64,000 nucleotides of DNA from Lentimicrobium saccharophilum (GTDB lineage Bacteria; Bacteroidota; Bacteroidia; Bacteroidales; Lentimicrobiaceae), in contig NZ_DF968182.1 of the NCBI RefSeq assembly GCF_001192835.1, positions 1,428,968 through 1,492,967 on the forward strand, given 5' to 3'. Each line of letters starts with the position of its first letter. The first letter of the stretch is position 1. Positions 1-8,072 of the stretch are shown here, in pieces. A program made the translations under genes and the position numbers. The notes below the pieces were generated by a model. The model was not told the origin of the DNA. It did not search any database and worked only from the letters and a program-made list of their open reading frames with translations.

Positions 1-846
1 ATGGTTTATTATCATTTCAATCCGAAATTCTACCTGGGTTTCGGGCAGGGAAAGCTTCCGGGAAACCGGCAACGGATAATTTCGAGCGGGCAGCAACAGT
101 TTTTTGACCGTTCAAATGTAAATGCCAATTTTACCCTCGATCGTGACTTTGGGCTGTTCGCCTATTACAGCGACAAACTGGGAGGCATACATTACAACCT
201 GAAAGGTGCAGTGTCAACCGGTGACGGCAGGAATCAGCTGAGAACCGACAATGGCCTGATGTATACCGGAAGAATAGAATTACTTCCCCTTGGCCGCTTT
301 AAAAAGGATGGCGATTTCTCGGAAGGAGACCTGGAATTTGAAAATACCCCAAAAATCGGATTAGCAGCCGGCTATGCCCTGAATCAGAAGGCCAGACGTA
401 CCCGCGGGACCACAGGAAGCGACCTCTATGAGAACAGGAACCTGCAATCCCTTTTCGCGGATATCATCATGAAATACCAGGGGTGGGCACTCTATTCGGA
501 ATTCATCAGCAGAAAGACGGATAACTCCGCATTTACCTATAATCCCGCCGATTCATCTATGTCGGTTCATGTAGTCGCCGGACATGGAATCAATACACAA
601 CTAAGCTATTGTTTTCCCAATTACTGGGAAATCGCTGCCCGCTATTCAGTGGTTAATCCGGATCATGAAATCCGCGATATTGCCAGACGGGACAGTTACT
701 ATATTCTGGGGGTCAATAAATACGTACGAAAGCACCTGACGAAATTCCAGGGGTTCGTTGGGTACCGCAACCAACAGTCACACCTTAACATGACTGCGGA
801 CAAAAACAACCTGTTGCTGGTCTTCCAGGTGGAGCTGGGTATCTGA
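1..846 (+). CDS. Phosphate-selective porin O/P family, partial
   Basis: C-terminal part of an outer-membrane beta-barrel resembling the porin O/P family, which takes up phosphate and polyphosphate. The visible 281 residues show alternating aromatic strands, a GFGQGKLPGNRQR segment and a FFDRSN stretch typical of the family (roughly residues 15-40), and no signal peptide. Full family members are longer, so the ATG at base 1 is probably an internal Met and the true start lies upstream of the window. It converges on an arsenic operon. Arsenate is a phosphate analogue, so a phosphate porin here could matter for arsenate entry, but that link is inference. The stretch 847-1069 downstream holds no gene I can support. 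Confidence 0.75.
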   Translation: MVYYHFNPKFYLGFGQGKLPGNRQRIISSGQQQFFDRSNVNANFTLDRDFGLFAYYSDKLGGIHYNLKGAVSTGDGRNQLRTDNGLMYTGRIELLPLGRFKKDGDFSEGDLEFENTPKIGLAAGYALNQKARRTRGTTGSDLYENRNLQSLFADIIMKYQGWALYSEFISRKTDNSAFTYNPADSSMSVHVVAGHGINTQLSYCFPNYWEIAARYSVVNPDHEIRDIARRDSYYILGVNKYVRKHLTKFQGFVGYRNQQSHLNMTADKNNLLLVFQVELGI

Positions 847-1069
847 CAGAAAGCGGCAGGGAATCTGACCTCCAAGGAAAACCGGAATGCTTTTATTGGT
901 GAGGAAATTATATTTTCCTGCCGGATCCAACCAGGTAATAATCACCTGAAATGCGAAAAGAAACGATGTGAAGCAGGATAGCCTCCGGGTATCTGATTAT
1001 CAGGATTCAGAATCAGGAATTTCAGCCTGATTTTGCAGGCCCGTGAAAAATGCCGGGGAAGGCCTGGAC

Positions 1070-1498
1070 TCAGTGACCGCAGGAGCAACCGCCGCAACCA
1101 CCCATGCCGTCTTCCTCATCAAAACCGGTTCCGCAACTCCCGCTGCTACAATCGCCGGTGCCACAACCACCGTTGACGTTATACTTTACCGGAAAACCAT
1201 CCTGAAACCAGGCCTGCACACCGCCGGCAATGTAGCCTACATTTTCAAATCCCTGATGGTGCAGAAGATTTGCAGCCTTGAAGCCAGTGGCTTCATCAAA
1301 TCCTCCGGCGATATAGTAAGGCTCTCTCTCCATCCACTGCAGCTTCTCAAGCAATTGAAGCAGGGTTACCTGGGTGGATTCCACCCCATCGTAAGCCACC
1401 ACACTGAATCCCTCTTCGTCAATGATATCAATAAAAACAGCGCCTTCGGACATCTTCTGGTAAGCCTCGGCCGGCTGAAGTTTGAGTATTTCGGACAT
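1070..1498 (-). CDS. Rhodanese-like domain protein with Cys-rich tail, active-site Cys absent
   Basis: A 142-residue protein, last gene of the ars operon. Residues 1-105 match a rhodanese fold: an EAYQKMSEGAVFIDI start, the central strand PYYIAGG, and the C-terminal GYIAGGVQAW signature. The active-site loop that normally reads CxxGxR reads AGGFDEATG, so the sulfur-carrying cysteine is missing. The last 33 residues carry six cysteines among Gly (GGCGTGDCSSGSCG, then GGCGGCSCGH), which looks like a metal- or metalloid-binding tail. The ATG at 1498 is preferred over a TTG at 1519 that adds only seven residues. It lies 46 bases after acr3. I infer an arsenite- or thiol-related accessory role; no function is proven. 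Confidence 0.8.
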   Translation of the reverse strand: MSEILKLQPAEAYQKMSEGAVFIDIIDEEGFSVVAYDGVESTQVTLLQLLEKLQWMEREPYYIAGGFDEATGFKAANLLHHQGFENVGYIAGGVQAWFQDGFPVKYNVNGGCGTGDCSSGSCGTGFDEEDGMGGCGGCSCGH

Positions 1499-1544
1499 AA
1501 TTGAAATTTTAAACGGCAAAGTTACATATATTCATCTTAAGATA

Positions 1545-2618
1545 TCACCATCGCATTTTTCTTTTAAACCGGAGCGCTGCACCCACCAGCGCGATCATCA
1601 CCGGCACTTCAACCAGCGGGCCGATTACCGCCGCGAATGCCTCTCCGGAGTTAATACCGAATACCGCGATGGCCACCGCAATCGCCAACTCAAAGTTATT
1701 GCTGGCTGCGGTAAACGACAGGGTAGCTGACTGCTCATAATTAGCCCCGACTTTCCTGCTCATGAAAAATGAAACAAAGAACATCACCACAAAGTAAACC
1801 AGCAAAGGAACGGCAATCAGCACTACATCAAACGGGATTTTAACTATGTATTCGCCTTTGAGCGAAAACATTACCACTATGGTAAACAGCAGGGCAATCA
1901 GGGTGAGGGGGCTTATCTTCGGAATAAAAACCCGGTGATACCACTCTTTATTCTTTAAGCGGATCAGGATAAACCGTGTAAGAAACCCGGCGATAAACGG
2001 GATACCCAGATAAATAAAAACGCTTTCGGCAATCTGTCCAATGGTGATGCTTTCAACGGCATCACTGACAGGAATGCCGAACCAGCCGGGCAACACCGCT
2101 ATAAAGAACCAGGCATATACCGAGAAAAACAACACCTGAAAAATGGAATTAAATGCCACAAGTCCCGCCGCATACTGGGTATCTCCCTTAGCCAGGTCGT
2201 TCCATACAATGACCATGGCAATGCAACGCGCCAGTCCGATCAGGATAATGCCATATACATAGGGCAGGTTGGCATTGTTTTCGCCGGGGAACAGTTTAAA
2301 AAGGACCACTGCAAGCAGAAACATCAGCACCGGCCCGATAATCCAGTTTTGAATCAGTGATAAAGTCAACACTTTTACATTGCGGAACACGTCGCCAAGC
2401 TCCTCGTACTTCACCTTGGCCAGTGGCGGATACATCATAAGTATCAGCCCGATGGCAATGGGAATATTGGTTGTACTCTCAGGAGAGGCTTTCAGCGAGT
2501 CCCAGAATGTAGCAATGGACGGAAAGAAATATCCTGAAAAAACGCCAAGAAACATGGCGAGAAAAATCCACAGGGTAAGATACCTGTCTAAGAATTTGAG
2601 TTGTGGTGTTGAAGGCAT
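1545..2618 (-). CDS. acr3: Arsenite efflux permease, ACR3 family
   Basis: Inner-membrane arsenite exporter of 357 residues, a normal length for ACR3, with about ten hydrophobic segments. The family hallmark is visible: a conserved Cys in the segment [18 protein letters not shown] (about residue 131), thought to bind trivalent arsenic. N-terminal residues [14 protein letters not shown] and the [13 protein letters not shown]-type region (about 55-72) are also typical. It would export the arsenite produced by ArsC. It is separated from arsC by a small four-helix-bundle gene and two AT-rich gaps, so it may be transcribed either with arsR-arsC or from its own promoter. Confidence 0.95.
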   Translation of the reverse strand: MPSTPQLKFLDRYLTLWIFLAMFLGVFSGYFFPSIATFWDSLKASPESTTNIPIAIGLILMMYPPLAKVKYEELGDVFRNVKVLTLSLIQNWIIGPVLMFLLAVVLFKLFPGENNANLPYVYGIILIGLARCIAMVIVWNDLAKGDTQYAAGLVAFNSIFQVLFFSVYAWFFIAVLPGWFGIPVSDAVESITIGQIAESVFIYLGIPFIAGFLTRFILIRLKNKEWYHRVFIPKISPLTLIALLFTIVVMFSLKGEYIVKIPFDVVLIAVPLLVYFVVMFFVSFFMSRKVGANYEQSATLSFTAASNNFELAIAVAIAVFGINSGEAFAAVIGPLVEVPVMIALVGAALRFKRKMRW

Positions 2619-2759
2619 TGTTTAGATTTGTTGATTAGGAGATTAGCTGATTAGCTGATGAACTGGTTTAAAAAAAAGGTGCTTTTTGAACGCTTAATTT
2701 TTTACAGAAATTATATTCAGTTGTGCCTCTAAAACCCGGAAAACGCTCAGAAAACAGGA

Positions 2760-3110
2760 TCAGCGGCTTTTTGAAGTGGAAATAATCTTGTTGATTACTT
2801 TCTTAATTGATTCAAGGTGTTCGGGCAAATCGCCCGGATCAGGCAATAAGTCAGAGAATCTGCATAACTTCAGCCAATAATCTGTTTCATTCATCTCCTT
2901 GGCCGCCATTTTGAATTTATGAATAAAGTCAGCATTGCTTTCTGCATTTTGTGCTTCACTGGCATTGGCTCCGATGGCAGTTCCGGCTTTAAATAACTGA
3001 TTTGACAAGGCAAACTTCCTAACTGCATCCAGCCGTTCGCAATATTCAATAATCTTGATAGAAAACTCAAAAGTGAGTTTCAAAATCAGGTTTTCCTTTT
3101 CCTCTTTCAT
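2760..3110 (-). CDS. Four-helix bundle protein (23S rRNA intervening-sequence / S23 family)
   Basis: A 116-residue, largely helical protein matching the four-helix bundle family first seen as ORFs inside 23S rRNA intervening sequences. The signature stretch GTAIGANASEAQNAES (about residues 42-58), followed by FIHKFKMAAKEMNETDYWL, is clear. The function of free-standing members is unknown; many occur singly in Bacteroidota genomes and some resemble diversity-generating retroelement accessory protein Avd. No reverse transcriptase or variable repeat is seen here. It sits between arsC and acr3 with gaps of over 140 bases on both sides, so it looks like an insertion into the ars operon and not a functional member. 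Confidence 0.85.
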   Translation of the reverse strand: MKEEKENLILKLTFEFSIKIIEYCERLDAVRKFALSNQLFKAGTAIGANASEAQNAESNADFIHKFKMAAKEMNETDYWLKLCRFSDLLPDPGDLPEHLESIKKVINKIISTSKSR

Positions 3111-3255
3111 AGCATATATAAATGTTAAATGTTGAATAAAATTTCATCCGTCATTCCACCCAAAAAATTCATTGGATGCAGATAATCAGTGACATCCCCA
3201 AAGTAACACATCCTCTAATCATCACATCCTCAAATTAACAAATCCTCAAATCAAC

Positions 3256-3678
3256 TCATCCTCTAATCAACTCATCCTTATAGAATCTCAGAAATCTGTC
3301 TTTAATTTCATCCCGCACACGAATGAATTCGCTATGGATAAATTCGCCGGTCCCCGCCGCATGCGAAGGATCATCAAACCCCATGTGCAGCCGGTGCTTT
3401 ACCTTGCCCGTAAATGCAGGACAGGCCTCATTGGCACCGCCGCAAACAGTGATTACATAATCCCATTCTTCGCCGAGATGCAGATCAACGGAATCGGAAG
3501 TGTGGTGGCTGATATCGATGCCAATCTCTTTCATCACTTCAACGGCTTTGGGGTTGAGTTTACCCGAGGCCTCGGTTCCGGCTGAGCGCACGGTAAGCGA
3601 AGGATCAAATGACTGCAGAAAACCGTGGGCCATCTGGGAACGGCAGGAGTTGCCGGTGCAGAGTATAAGAATCTTCAT
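3256..3678 (-). CDS. arsC: Arsenate reductase, low-molecular-weight phosphatase type
   Basis: Thioredoxin-coupled arsenate reductase of 140 residues. The N-terminal CX5R loop is CTGNSCR with nucleophile Cys7 and Arg13. The two further redox cysteines of this family are at about 79 and 86 in VITVCGGANEACPAF, matching the spacing in Staphylococcus-type ArsC, and the general acid is the Asp of FDDPSHA (about 103). It reduces arsenate to arsenite for export by Acr3. It follows arsR by 35 bases, consistent with a shared transcript. The gap 3111-3255 downstream has AT-rich CATCCTCAAATCAAC-like direct repeats, of a type also seen near 58.5 kb. Confidence 0.95.
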   Translation of the reverse strand: MKILILCTGNSCRSQMAHGFLQSFDPSLTVRSAGTEASGKLNPKAVEVMKEIGIDISHHTSDSVDLHLGEEWDYVITVCGGANEACPAFTGKVKHRLHMGFDDPSHAAGTGEFIHSEFIRVRDEIKDRFLRFYKDELIRG

Positions 3679-3713
3679 GATTAAGCATTTCAGGTTTAAA
3701 GGCCGGTTGAGGG

Positions 3714-4046
3714 CTATTTGATTTCACAGTCAAATCCATTGGCTTTCACCGGCTCAAAAAAAACGGAGAAAAGCGCCATGAATTTTTCAATCCCGCCGGA
3801 GCAGAGGCAATAGTTGATTTTCAGTCCGTCAATCTCCCCGTGAATCAGCCCGGCATCGCGCAGCTCCTTCAGGTGCTGCGAGACCGTTGACCTGCCCAGG
3901 GGTAGGCTATCGGAAATATCACCCGAAATACAGGACCTTGTATTGGCCAGATATTTTATAATCGCCAGCCTGGCCGGATGGGAAATTACCTTCGCGTACC
4001 GGGCAAGTTCCCGGAGGTCTTCATCAAATTTTTCTGATTTGTTCAT
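3714..4046 (-). CDS. arsR: ArsR family transcriptional regulator (arsenic operon 1)
   Basis: Winged-helix repressor of 110 residues. ArsR/SmtB features are present: HPARLAIIKYL, and the recognition helix region GRSTVSQHLKELRDAGLI (about residues 50-67), followed by a wing ending NYCLC. The classic ELCVCDL arsenite site is not conserved; cysteines available are in NTRSCISGD (about 38), NYCLC (about 80-82) and near the C terminus (FDCEIK), so metalloid sensing probably uses a different Cys set, as is known for other ArsR branches. The gene heads the leftward ars operon and is preceded by a perfect inverted repeat around its -7 box. Confidence 0.92.
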   Translation of the reverse strand: MNKSEKFDEDLRELARYAKVISHPARLAIIKYLANTRSCISGDISDSLPLGRSTVSQHLKELRDAGLIHGEIDGLKINYCLCSGGIEKFMALFSVFFEPVKANGFDCEIK

Positions 4047-4058
4047 GGCCTGTTTTTA

Positions 4059-4092
4059 ATGTCGCAAAAATACGACATAACTTAATTGACAA
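4059..4092 (-). promoter_or_regulatory. Promoter and operator of ars operon 1
   Basis: On the minus strand the sequence TATTTTTG at 4072-4065 fits the Bacteroidota -7 box TAnnTTTG, and a TTG at 4092-4090 lies 17 bases upstream as a possible -33 element. The -7 box is exactly the 8-base centre of a perfect inverted repeat, ATGTCG (4059-4064) and CGACAT (4073-4078). A bound dimer would cover the -7 box, which suits an ArsR repressor. The predicted transcript start is only about 12 bases before the arsR ATG. Confidence 0.65.
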
Positions 4093-4186
4093 GCAATAAG
4101 CACAAAAATAATTTCAAATAATAACGGGCCTCTTTGGCTGCTACCGGAAAATCATGGTTAAACCGGCAGCCGTGTTTCTTCTCCGT

Positions 4187-4720
4187 TTATTTATTGAACC
4201 GGATTCCGGGAAACAACATCGGAACCTTTCTCCGGTATTCCAGGAATTCATCGCCAAAGTCCTTTTCCAATCGCTTTTCTTCCGATAACTTCAGGTAAGT
4301 GATCCCGGAAAGAGAGAAAATCAGTAAGGCGCCCAGGGCGGTCAGGGAGTTCAGAAATATCACGATGGAAAGATAGATAAGCAGAGCTCCGAGAACCATG
4401 GGATTTCTGCAGTACCTGTAAGGGCCGGTAGTTACCAGCCTTTGGGTACGGGGGCTTACGGAAACACCCATCCCTTCGGCCGGACCACCTTTCCCGGCCT
4501 TAAACAGAAAAATATTTGACCAGATCATCCAAAACACGCCAGACAGTAAACAACATACTGACAGGACATGTCGTACGGAGCCGGATTGCAACAATTCCAG
4601 GTCTGTCCATAGGTTGTCATAACCGGATAGTTTGTACAATCCGAATGGGATCAGAAAAAGAAAAATTGTACCGCCAAAAACGTAGCCGGCAATATATCTG
4701 AGGGTTTCCCGCATGGTCAT
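4187..4720 (-). CDS. Isoprenylcysteine/phospholipid methyltransferase-type membrane protein
   Basis: A 177-residue integral membrane protein with about four hydrophobic segments. The second half carries the fold signature of the ICMT/PEMT-like methyltransferases: TTGPYRYCRNPM (about 98-109), where the Arg and Asn residues bind S-adenosylmethionine, and a terminal EEKRLEKDFGDEFLEYRRKVP helix (about 148-168). Substrate cannot be read from sequence; bacterial members act on lipids or small molecules. It lies upstream of arsR in the same orientation but across a 140-base gap, and is probably not part of the arsenic response. Confidence 0.8.
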   Translation of the reverse strand: MTMRETLRYIAGYVFGGTIFLFLIPFGLYKLSGYDNLWTDLELLQSGSVRHVLSVCCLLSGVFWMIWSNIFLFKAGKGGPAEGMGVSVSPRTQRLVTTGPYRYCRNPMVLGALLIYLSIVIFLNSLTALGALLIFSLSGITYLKLSEEKRLEKDFGDEFLEYRRKVPMLFPGIRFNK

Positions 4721-4795
4721 CTTAAAGTTTGATTAATAAGAAGCCGGTATTTATCCTGGAGCTTATTCAGCATCAGCGATCATGCAGCGGATTGA

Positions 4796-4906
4796 ATATA
4801 CGGCGTTTGGCAATTCAGTGCTCAAAACTTCCAATTACTTCTTTCTTCAAGTGCCATTAACTAACTGAATATTAATTGAGTTTGACAAAATGCCGTATAT
4901 CTGTTA
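4796..4906 (-). repeat. Palindromic cassette-end-like site A
   Basis: Arms ATATACGGCGTTT (4796-4808) and its inverted partner at 4888-4900 match at 12 of 13 positions, with a shorter inner pair ATTCAG/CTGAAT at 4813-4818 and 4865-4870. On the minus strand TAACAG begins directly after the TAA stop of the upstream gene. The layout is attC-like, but a long-range terminator is an alternative. No cleavage motif is proven. Confidence 0.5.
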
Positions 4907-5914
4907 TTAAATGCTGTTTTTGATTAATTTTTTAGTCAGTAGAGCATTCCCGGAATTAATTCTTATACAATAAACTCCTACAGGAATTGTCTCAATATTT
5001 AAAGTTAATGCTGAACCAGAGATCTCATTCTTCCGGAATTCCAGAATAACATTTCCCAGCACATCAACTATACACACTGATTCAATAAATGACAATTCAT
5101 TAATATTTTCAATTTGTATTACGTCAGTAGCAGGATTTGGGAAAACGCTGACTCCACTCAGATCATTTTCAGAAATGCCAACAAAACCTTCGTTGGGTAT
5201 TATCCTATATGTTGTACCCTCAGATGGAGTGCCGTCAATAAACCAATAGCAAGGAGGAAGGCACATGTTAAAGAAGTCATATAACGGATTATCGGCAGCA
5301 TCGTAATAACTTAATATATTACTGCAATCGTCATAAGCGAATTTGATGCTGGGCCCCGGATCAGGGTCTGATATCCCTTCAGGATAACCATATGTTCCAG
5401 GATCTGCCTGGTAATCTCCAAAATGAAGTTCAAAATGTGCATCCTCTTGAAAAATCCAGATTTGAAAGTCAACAAAATCAGAAGTATCGCTGGTAGAAAA
5501 CCATTGGACAAAGCCCGCATTTTTCCATTGAATCTTAATAATGTATTGCCCTTCTTCTCCCACAACTTCGTAATCTATGCCGGATAATGAAGAATCAACT
5601 CCTTTGTCTTTTAATAAATACCCTCCAAATGGTGTATGATAAATTTGAATACCCTTTCCATCAGCAGGAAAAGAAATTCCACCTCCTGCATGAACATACA
5701 ATGAACTATATTCCTGATCGAAAACAGTAAAATTAAAGTCAAAATCAATAGGATAGACACTACCTTCATTCCAGATTTCTCCGTTGTTAACAGATATTGG
5801 GTTGTTGATTTCAATATAGTCTTCCATAGATGTTGTACTGAAATATGGAGTGTCCTGTCCAAAAAGAAAATTTTTAATAATTAAAAAACTTAACAGAATC
5901 CAAATCTTTTTCAT
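4907..5914 (-). CDS. Secreted protein with type IX secretion sorting domain
   Basis: A 335-residue secreted protein of unknown activity. It has a signal peptide (MKKIWILL through FGQ, about 1-19). The middle is rich in Asp and aromatic residues, and SLYVHAGGGISF and HFELHFGDYQ suggest a beta-sandwich module like those of secreted Bacteroidota surface proteins. The last 80 residues form a type A sorting domain: FPNPATD (about 256-262), a VLGNVI strand and a final GVYCIRI...KKLIKNS segment, which directs export through the Por system and anchoring or release. Its stop codon runs straight into the palindromic site A. I do not recognise the central domain. Confidence 0.85.
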   Translation of the reverse strand: MKKIWILLSFLIIKNFLFGQDTPYFSTTSMEDYIEINNPISVNNGEIWNEGSVYPIDFDFNFTVFDQEYSSLYVHAGGGISFPADGKGIQIYHTPFGGYLLKDKGVDSSLSGIDYEVVGEEGQYIIKIQWKNAGFVQWFSTSDTSDFVDFQIWIFQEDAHFELHFGDYQADPGTYGYPEGISDPDPGPSIKFAYDDCSNILSYYDAADNPLYDFFNMCLPPCYWFIDGTPSEGTTYRIIPNEGFVGISENDLSGVSVFPNPATDVIQIENINELSFIESVCIVDVLGNVILEFRKNEISGSALTLNIETIPVGVYCIRINSGNALLTKKLIKNSI

Positions 5915-5940
5915 TTCTTCTTATTTTTAATAATTATCAA

Positions 5941-6100
5941 TTAACGGTTTGCATAAGAATAGTAACTGTTTGCGGGTTTCATCCCTGTCAAGTTACACAA
6001 AAGTTGAAGCAAGCTACAACCTGTAAATTTACTACTAAACCGACTATTTTTTTAAAAAACATTGCTATAGCGCGCTTTTTATTTATTGTCAATTCGTTAT
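5941..6100 (-). repeat. Cassette-end-like intergenic site B
   Basis: On the minus strand ATAACG directly follows the TAG stop of the hydrolase gene (6100-6095) and CCGTTAA ends the gap at 5947-5941, 26 bases before the next ATG. The AT-rich centre shows only weak pairing. It is listed because the boundary motifs match those of neighbouring gaps. Confidence 0.4.
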
Positions 6101-6877
6101 CTAATACAATTCATTCCGTAATATTTCAAAAAAAGTATCTTTTGCAACTCGTTCTCTCCAAGGTATGTGTCCACAGTTTTCAATTTGAATCATTTTAAAA
6201 TCGCCCAGTTTCTCGGATAATGGTTTCTCAACTCCATCAATCGGATGTGAATCATAATTACCATGAATTGCAACAACTGGACATTTTATCTTGTCTGCAC
6301 AATTTATCAATTCGTTTGTTTCTCTTAATCTTGATGCTTCTGCCCATACTGACTGATAAATTGTCAAGTCTAAATCCACCGGATCATTATCTGCAGACAG
6401 GTAATCATAAGAATCGGCAATTGTCATTAGTTTACCAAAGCGTTTCAATATTTCATTATCTGAACCGTCCGAATTGATGTCCGAAATTAATCTCTCAGCT
6501 TCTTTTCTATCTTGTGGATTCAGTCTGCTTAATCGGATACTCATCAGGTCATTGTTGTATTTACTTTCAAATGCTCCTGAACTAATTATAATCAATTTTT
6601 TTACCAAATCCTGGTATCTGCTTGCAAACAAAAATCCAAGCCATGCTCCCCAGGAATATCCAATCAATATTGCAGGCAAATCAGCACATGAAGTCAGTTG
6701 ATTATGCAATTCTTCTATTTGTCCATTAACTGATTTCTCAGACTGCAGAAACTCTAAAATCCCAAAATCACACGATAAGTTTTCAGCAATTGGTTTCATT
6801 TCTCCAGATGCACCTGGTCCACCGTGCAGAAGCCCAATCTGAAATGGCTGTTTTCCATATTTTCTTATCGTTTCCAT
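6101..6877 (-). CDS. Alpha/beta hydrolase
   Basis: A 258-residue cytoplasmic hydrolase of the alpha/beta fold. The oxyanion turn LLHGGPG is near residue 17, the nucleophile elbow is GYSWG with Ser near residue 75, a candidate acid is the Asp in HGNYDSHP (about 210), and the catalytic His is in ENCGHIPW (about 238). The HGGPG motif is shared with proline iminopeptidases and related esterases, but the lid is too divergent to name a substrate. The gene stands alone between two AT-rich structured gaps and has low-GC codon use compared with the 14.9-kb hydrolase. Confidence 0.88.
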   Translation of the reverse strand: METIRKYGKQPFQIGLLHGGPGASGEMKPIAENLSCDFGILEFLQSEKSVNGQIEELHNQLTSCADLPAILIGYSWGAWLGFLFASRYQDLVKKLIIISSGAFESKYNNDLMSIRLSRLNPQDRKEAERLISDINSDGSDNEILKRFGKLMTIADSYDYLSADNDPVDLDLTIYQSVWAEASRLRETNELINCADKIKCPVVAIHGNYDSHPIDGVEKPLSEKLGDFKMIQIENCGHIPWRERVAKDTFFEILRNELY

Positions 6878-6907
6878 ATGTGCATTGTCTGTTTTTTATT
6901 ATGCGCT

Positions 6908-7026
6908 ATAACGGGTAAATTATGCATTAATGGGATTTCCCAAACACTCAAAAATGATGATAAACGAAAAATAGCACGCATCCGCTGCCGCCTGGTGTAG
7001 CCTTCATCGCGGTAATGACACCTCCA
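6908..7026 (-). repeat. Cassette-end-like intergenic site C
   Basis: The 149-base gap between the hydrolase and the PIG-L gene contains CCGTTAT on the minus strand (6914-6908), 30 bases before the hydrolase ATG, and a GC-richer segment with partial self-complementarity near the PIG-L stop. The 3' boundary is not clear. It is supported mainly by the position of CCGTTAT. Confidence 0.35.
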
Positions 7027-7920
7027 TTACATTCTTATAACCCTGAAAAACTCCCTGTCGAATACCGAAAAATACTCTTCAGCAGGATATGCTTCAAAAA
7101 AGGGAATGAAAAAATCCAGGATTTCACGTTCCCGCTTGTTGTACGACCGCAGATAATCCATTTTCCGCCCGGCTTCGCCGCTGATGTTGATCTGAACATC
7201 CGGTTCCGGCATGCCTGAAACGCCATAGGTTGCTTTTGCATTTTCCCATTCATCGCCGGGGAAGCCCCAGCTTTTCATCCTCGCGGCATGCCGTTCCATA
7301 ATTGTTTGCTCCATGTGATCGGTATACACGCTCTGGTAGATCAAGGCGGGGGTAATCCGCTGCTGCATGGCCAGGTCAATGACCATCTGACTGATGAAAA
7401 CATGCTCAGGATGACCATATCCCCCCATTTCGCTGTCGAGGGTAAAAATAACAGAAGGATTAAATGCCCGGATGCACCGGCTATATTCCGTTTCAATAAG
7501 CTCCCGGTTAAACACAAGCTCAAACCTTTCCCGGGGAATCGCGTAATAGGCATTTTCCACCGTATCGAGGTCGTTTCTGTACTGTCCGGGTTTCAGATCC
7601 ACAAACATCACGGTATCCAGGATGCTGCGGCAGGCCTCTATCTGGGCCGCATTCCGTTCCGGCGACTGCGAAAAACTGACCACGGCAATCTCCCAGCCCC
7701 GCTGATTAAGCAATGATATGGTTCCGGCCATGCCACACATATCGTCGTCGTGGGCAATGACAATCATCGCCCTTTTGTCTTCAACCAGCTGAAGGAGGGT
7801 ATCATCTGCATAAACTTCGACGGGCGCATATTTTAAAATATCCTCCCGGGTGTTGCAGGCGCAGAGTGTTAAAATCATCAGCGCCGTGAACGCAAACAGT
7901 ATCTGATTTCTTCCGTTCAT
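7027..7920 (-). CDS. PIG-L family deacetylase, lipoprotein
   Basis: Zinc-dependent N-acetylglucosamine deacetylase-like protein. The family motif appears as IAHDDDM (about residues 50-56; the usual form is AHPDD), followed by the first strand MAGTISLLNQRGWEIAVVSFS. A downstream GHPEH motif (about 160) supplies another metal ligand. The ATG at 7920 is preferred because it starts a lipoprotein signal (ALMILTLCAC, Cys about 20); the frame is open for 31 residues upstream but those are not signal-like. PIG-L proteins deacetylate GlcNAc conjugates or mycothiol- and bacillithiol-type precursors; the substrate here is unknown. Confidence 0.85.
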   Translation of the reverse strand: MNGRNQILFAFTALMILTLCACNTREDILKYAPVEVYADDTLLQLVEDKRAMIVIAHDDDMCGMAGTISLLNQRGWEIAVVSFSQSPERNAAQIEACRSILDTVMFVDLKPGQYRNDLDTVENAYYAIPRERFELVFNRELIETEYSRCIRAFNPSVIFTLDSEMGGYGHPEHVFISQMVIDLAMQQRITPALIYQSVYTDHMEQTIMERHAARMKSWGFPGDEWENAKATYGVSGMPEPDVQINISGEAGRKMDYLRSYNKREREILDFFIPFFEAYPAEEYFSVFDREFFRVIRM

Positions 7921-7948
7921 AATTCTTATCATTGATACCACTGTAATG

Positions 7949-8072
7949 ATAACGGCCGGCGGCGGGAAATGTTGCCGGTTACAGCCGGGGCGTTGCAGCG
8001 CTGATATATTCATGCTCAGGCGCAGTGAACCTTAGCCCTCAGGCATGTTTATTCATTTGCAACAGATACCTG
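7949..8072 (-). repeat. Cassette-end-like intergenic site D
   Basis: CCGTTAT on the minus strand (7955-7949) lies 28 bases before the PIG-L ATG, preceded by a GC-rich block with inverted GCCGGCGG/CCGCCGGC-like pairing around 7953-7966. The 3' side near the GNAT stop lacks a clear TAAC motif. Confidence 0.35.

Noticed and set aside
1043-1504. 153-codon frame opposite the rhodanese-like gene
   Set aside because: The opposite strand has the recognisable fold and operon context.
2760-3110. Diversity-generating retroelement (Avd-like gene)
   Set aside because: No reverse transcriptase and no template/variable repeat pair nearby.
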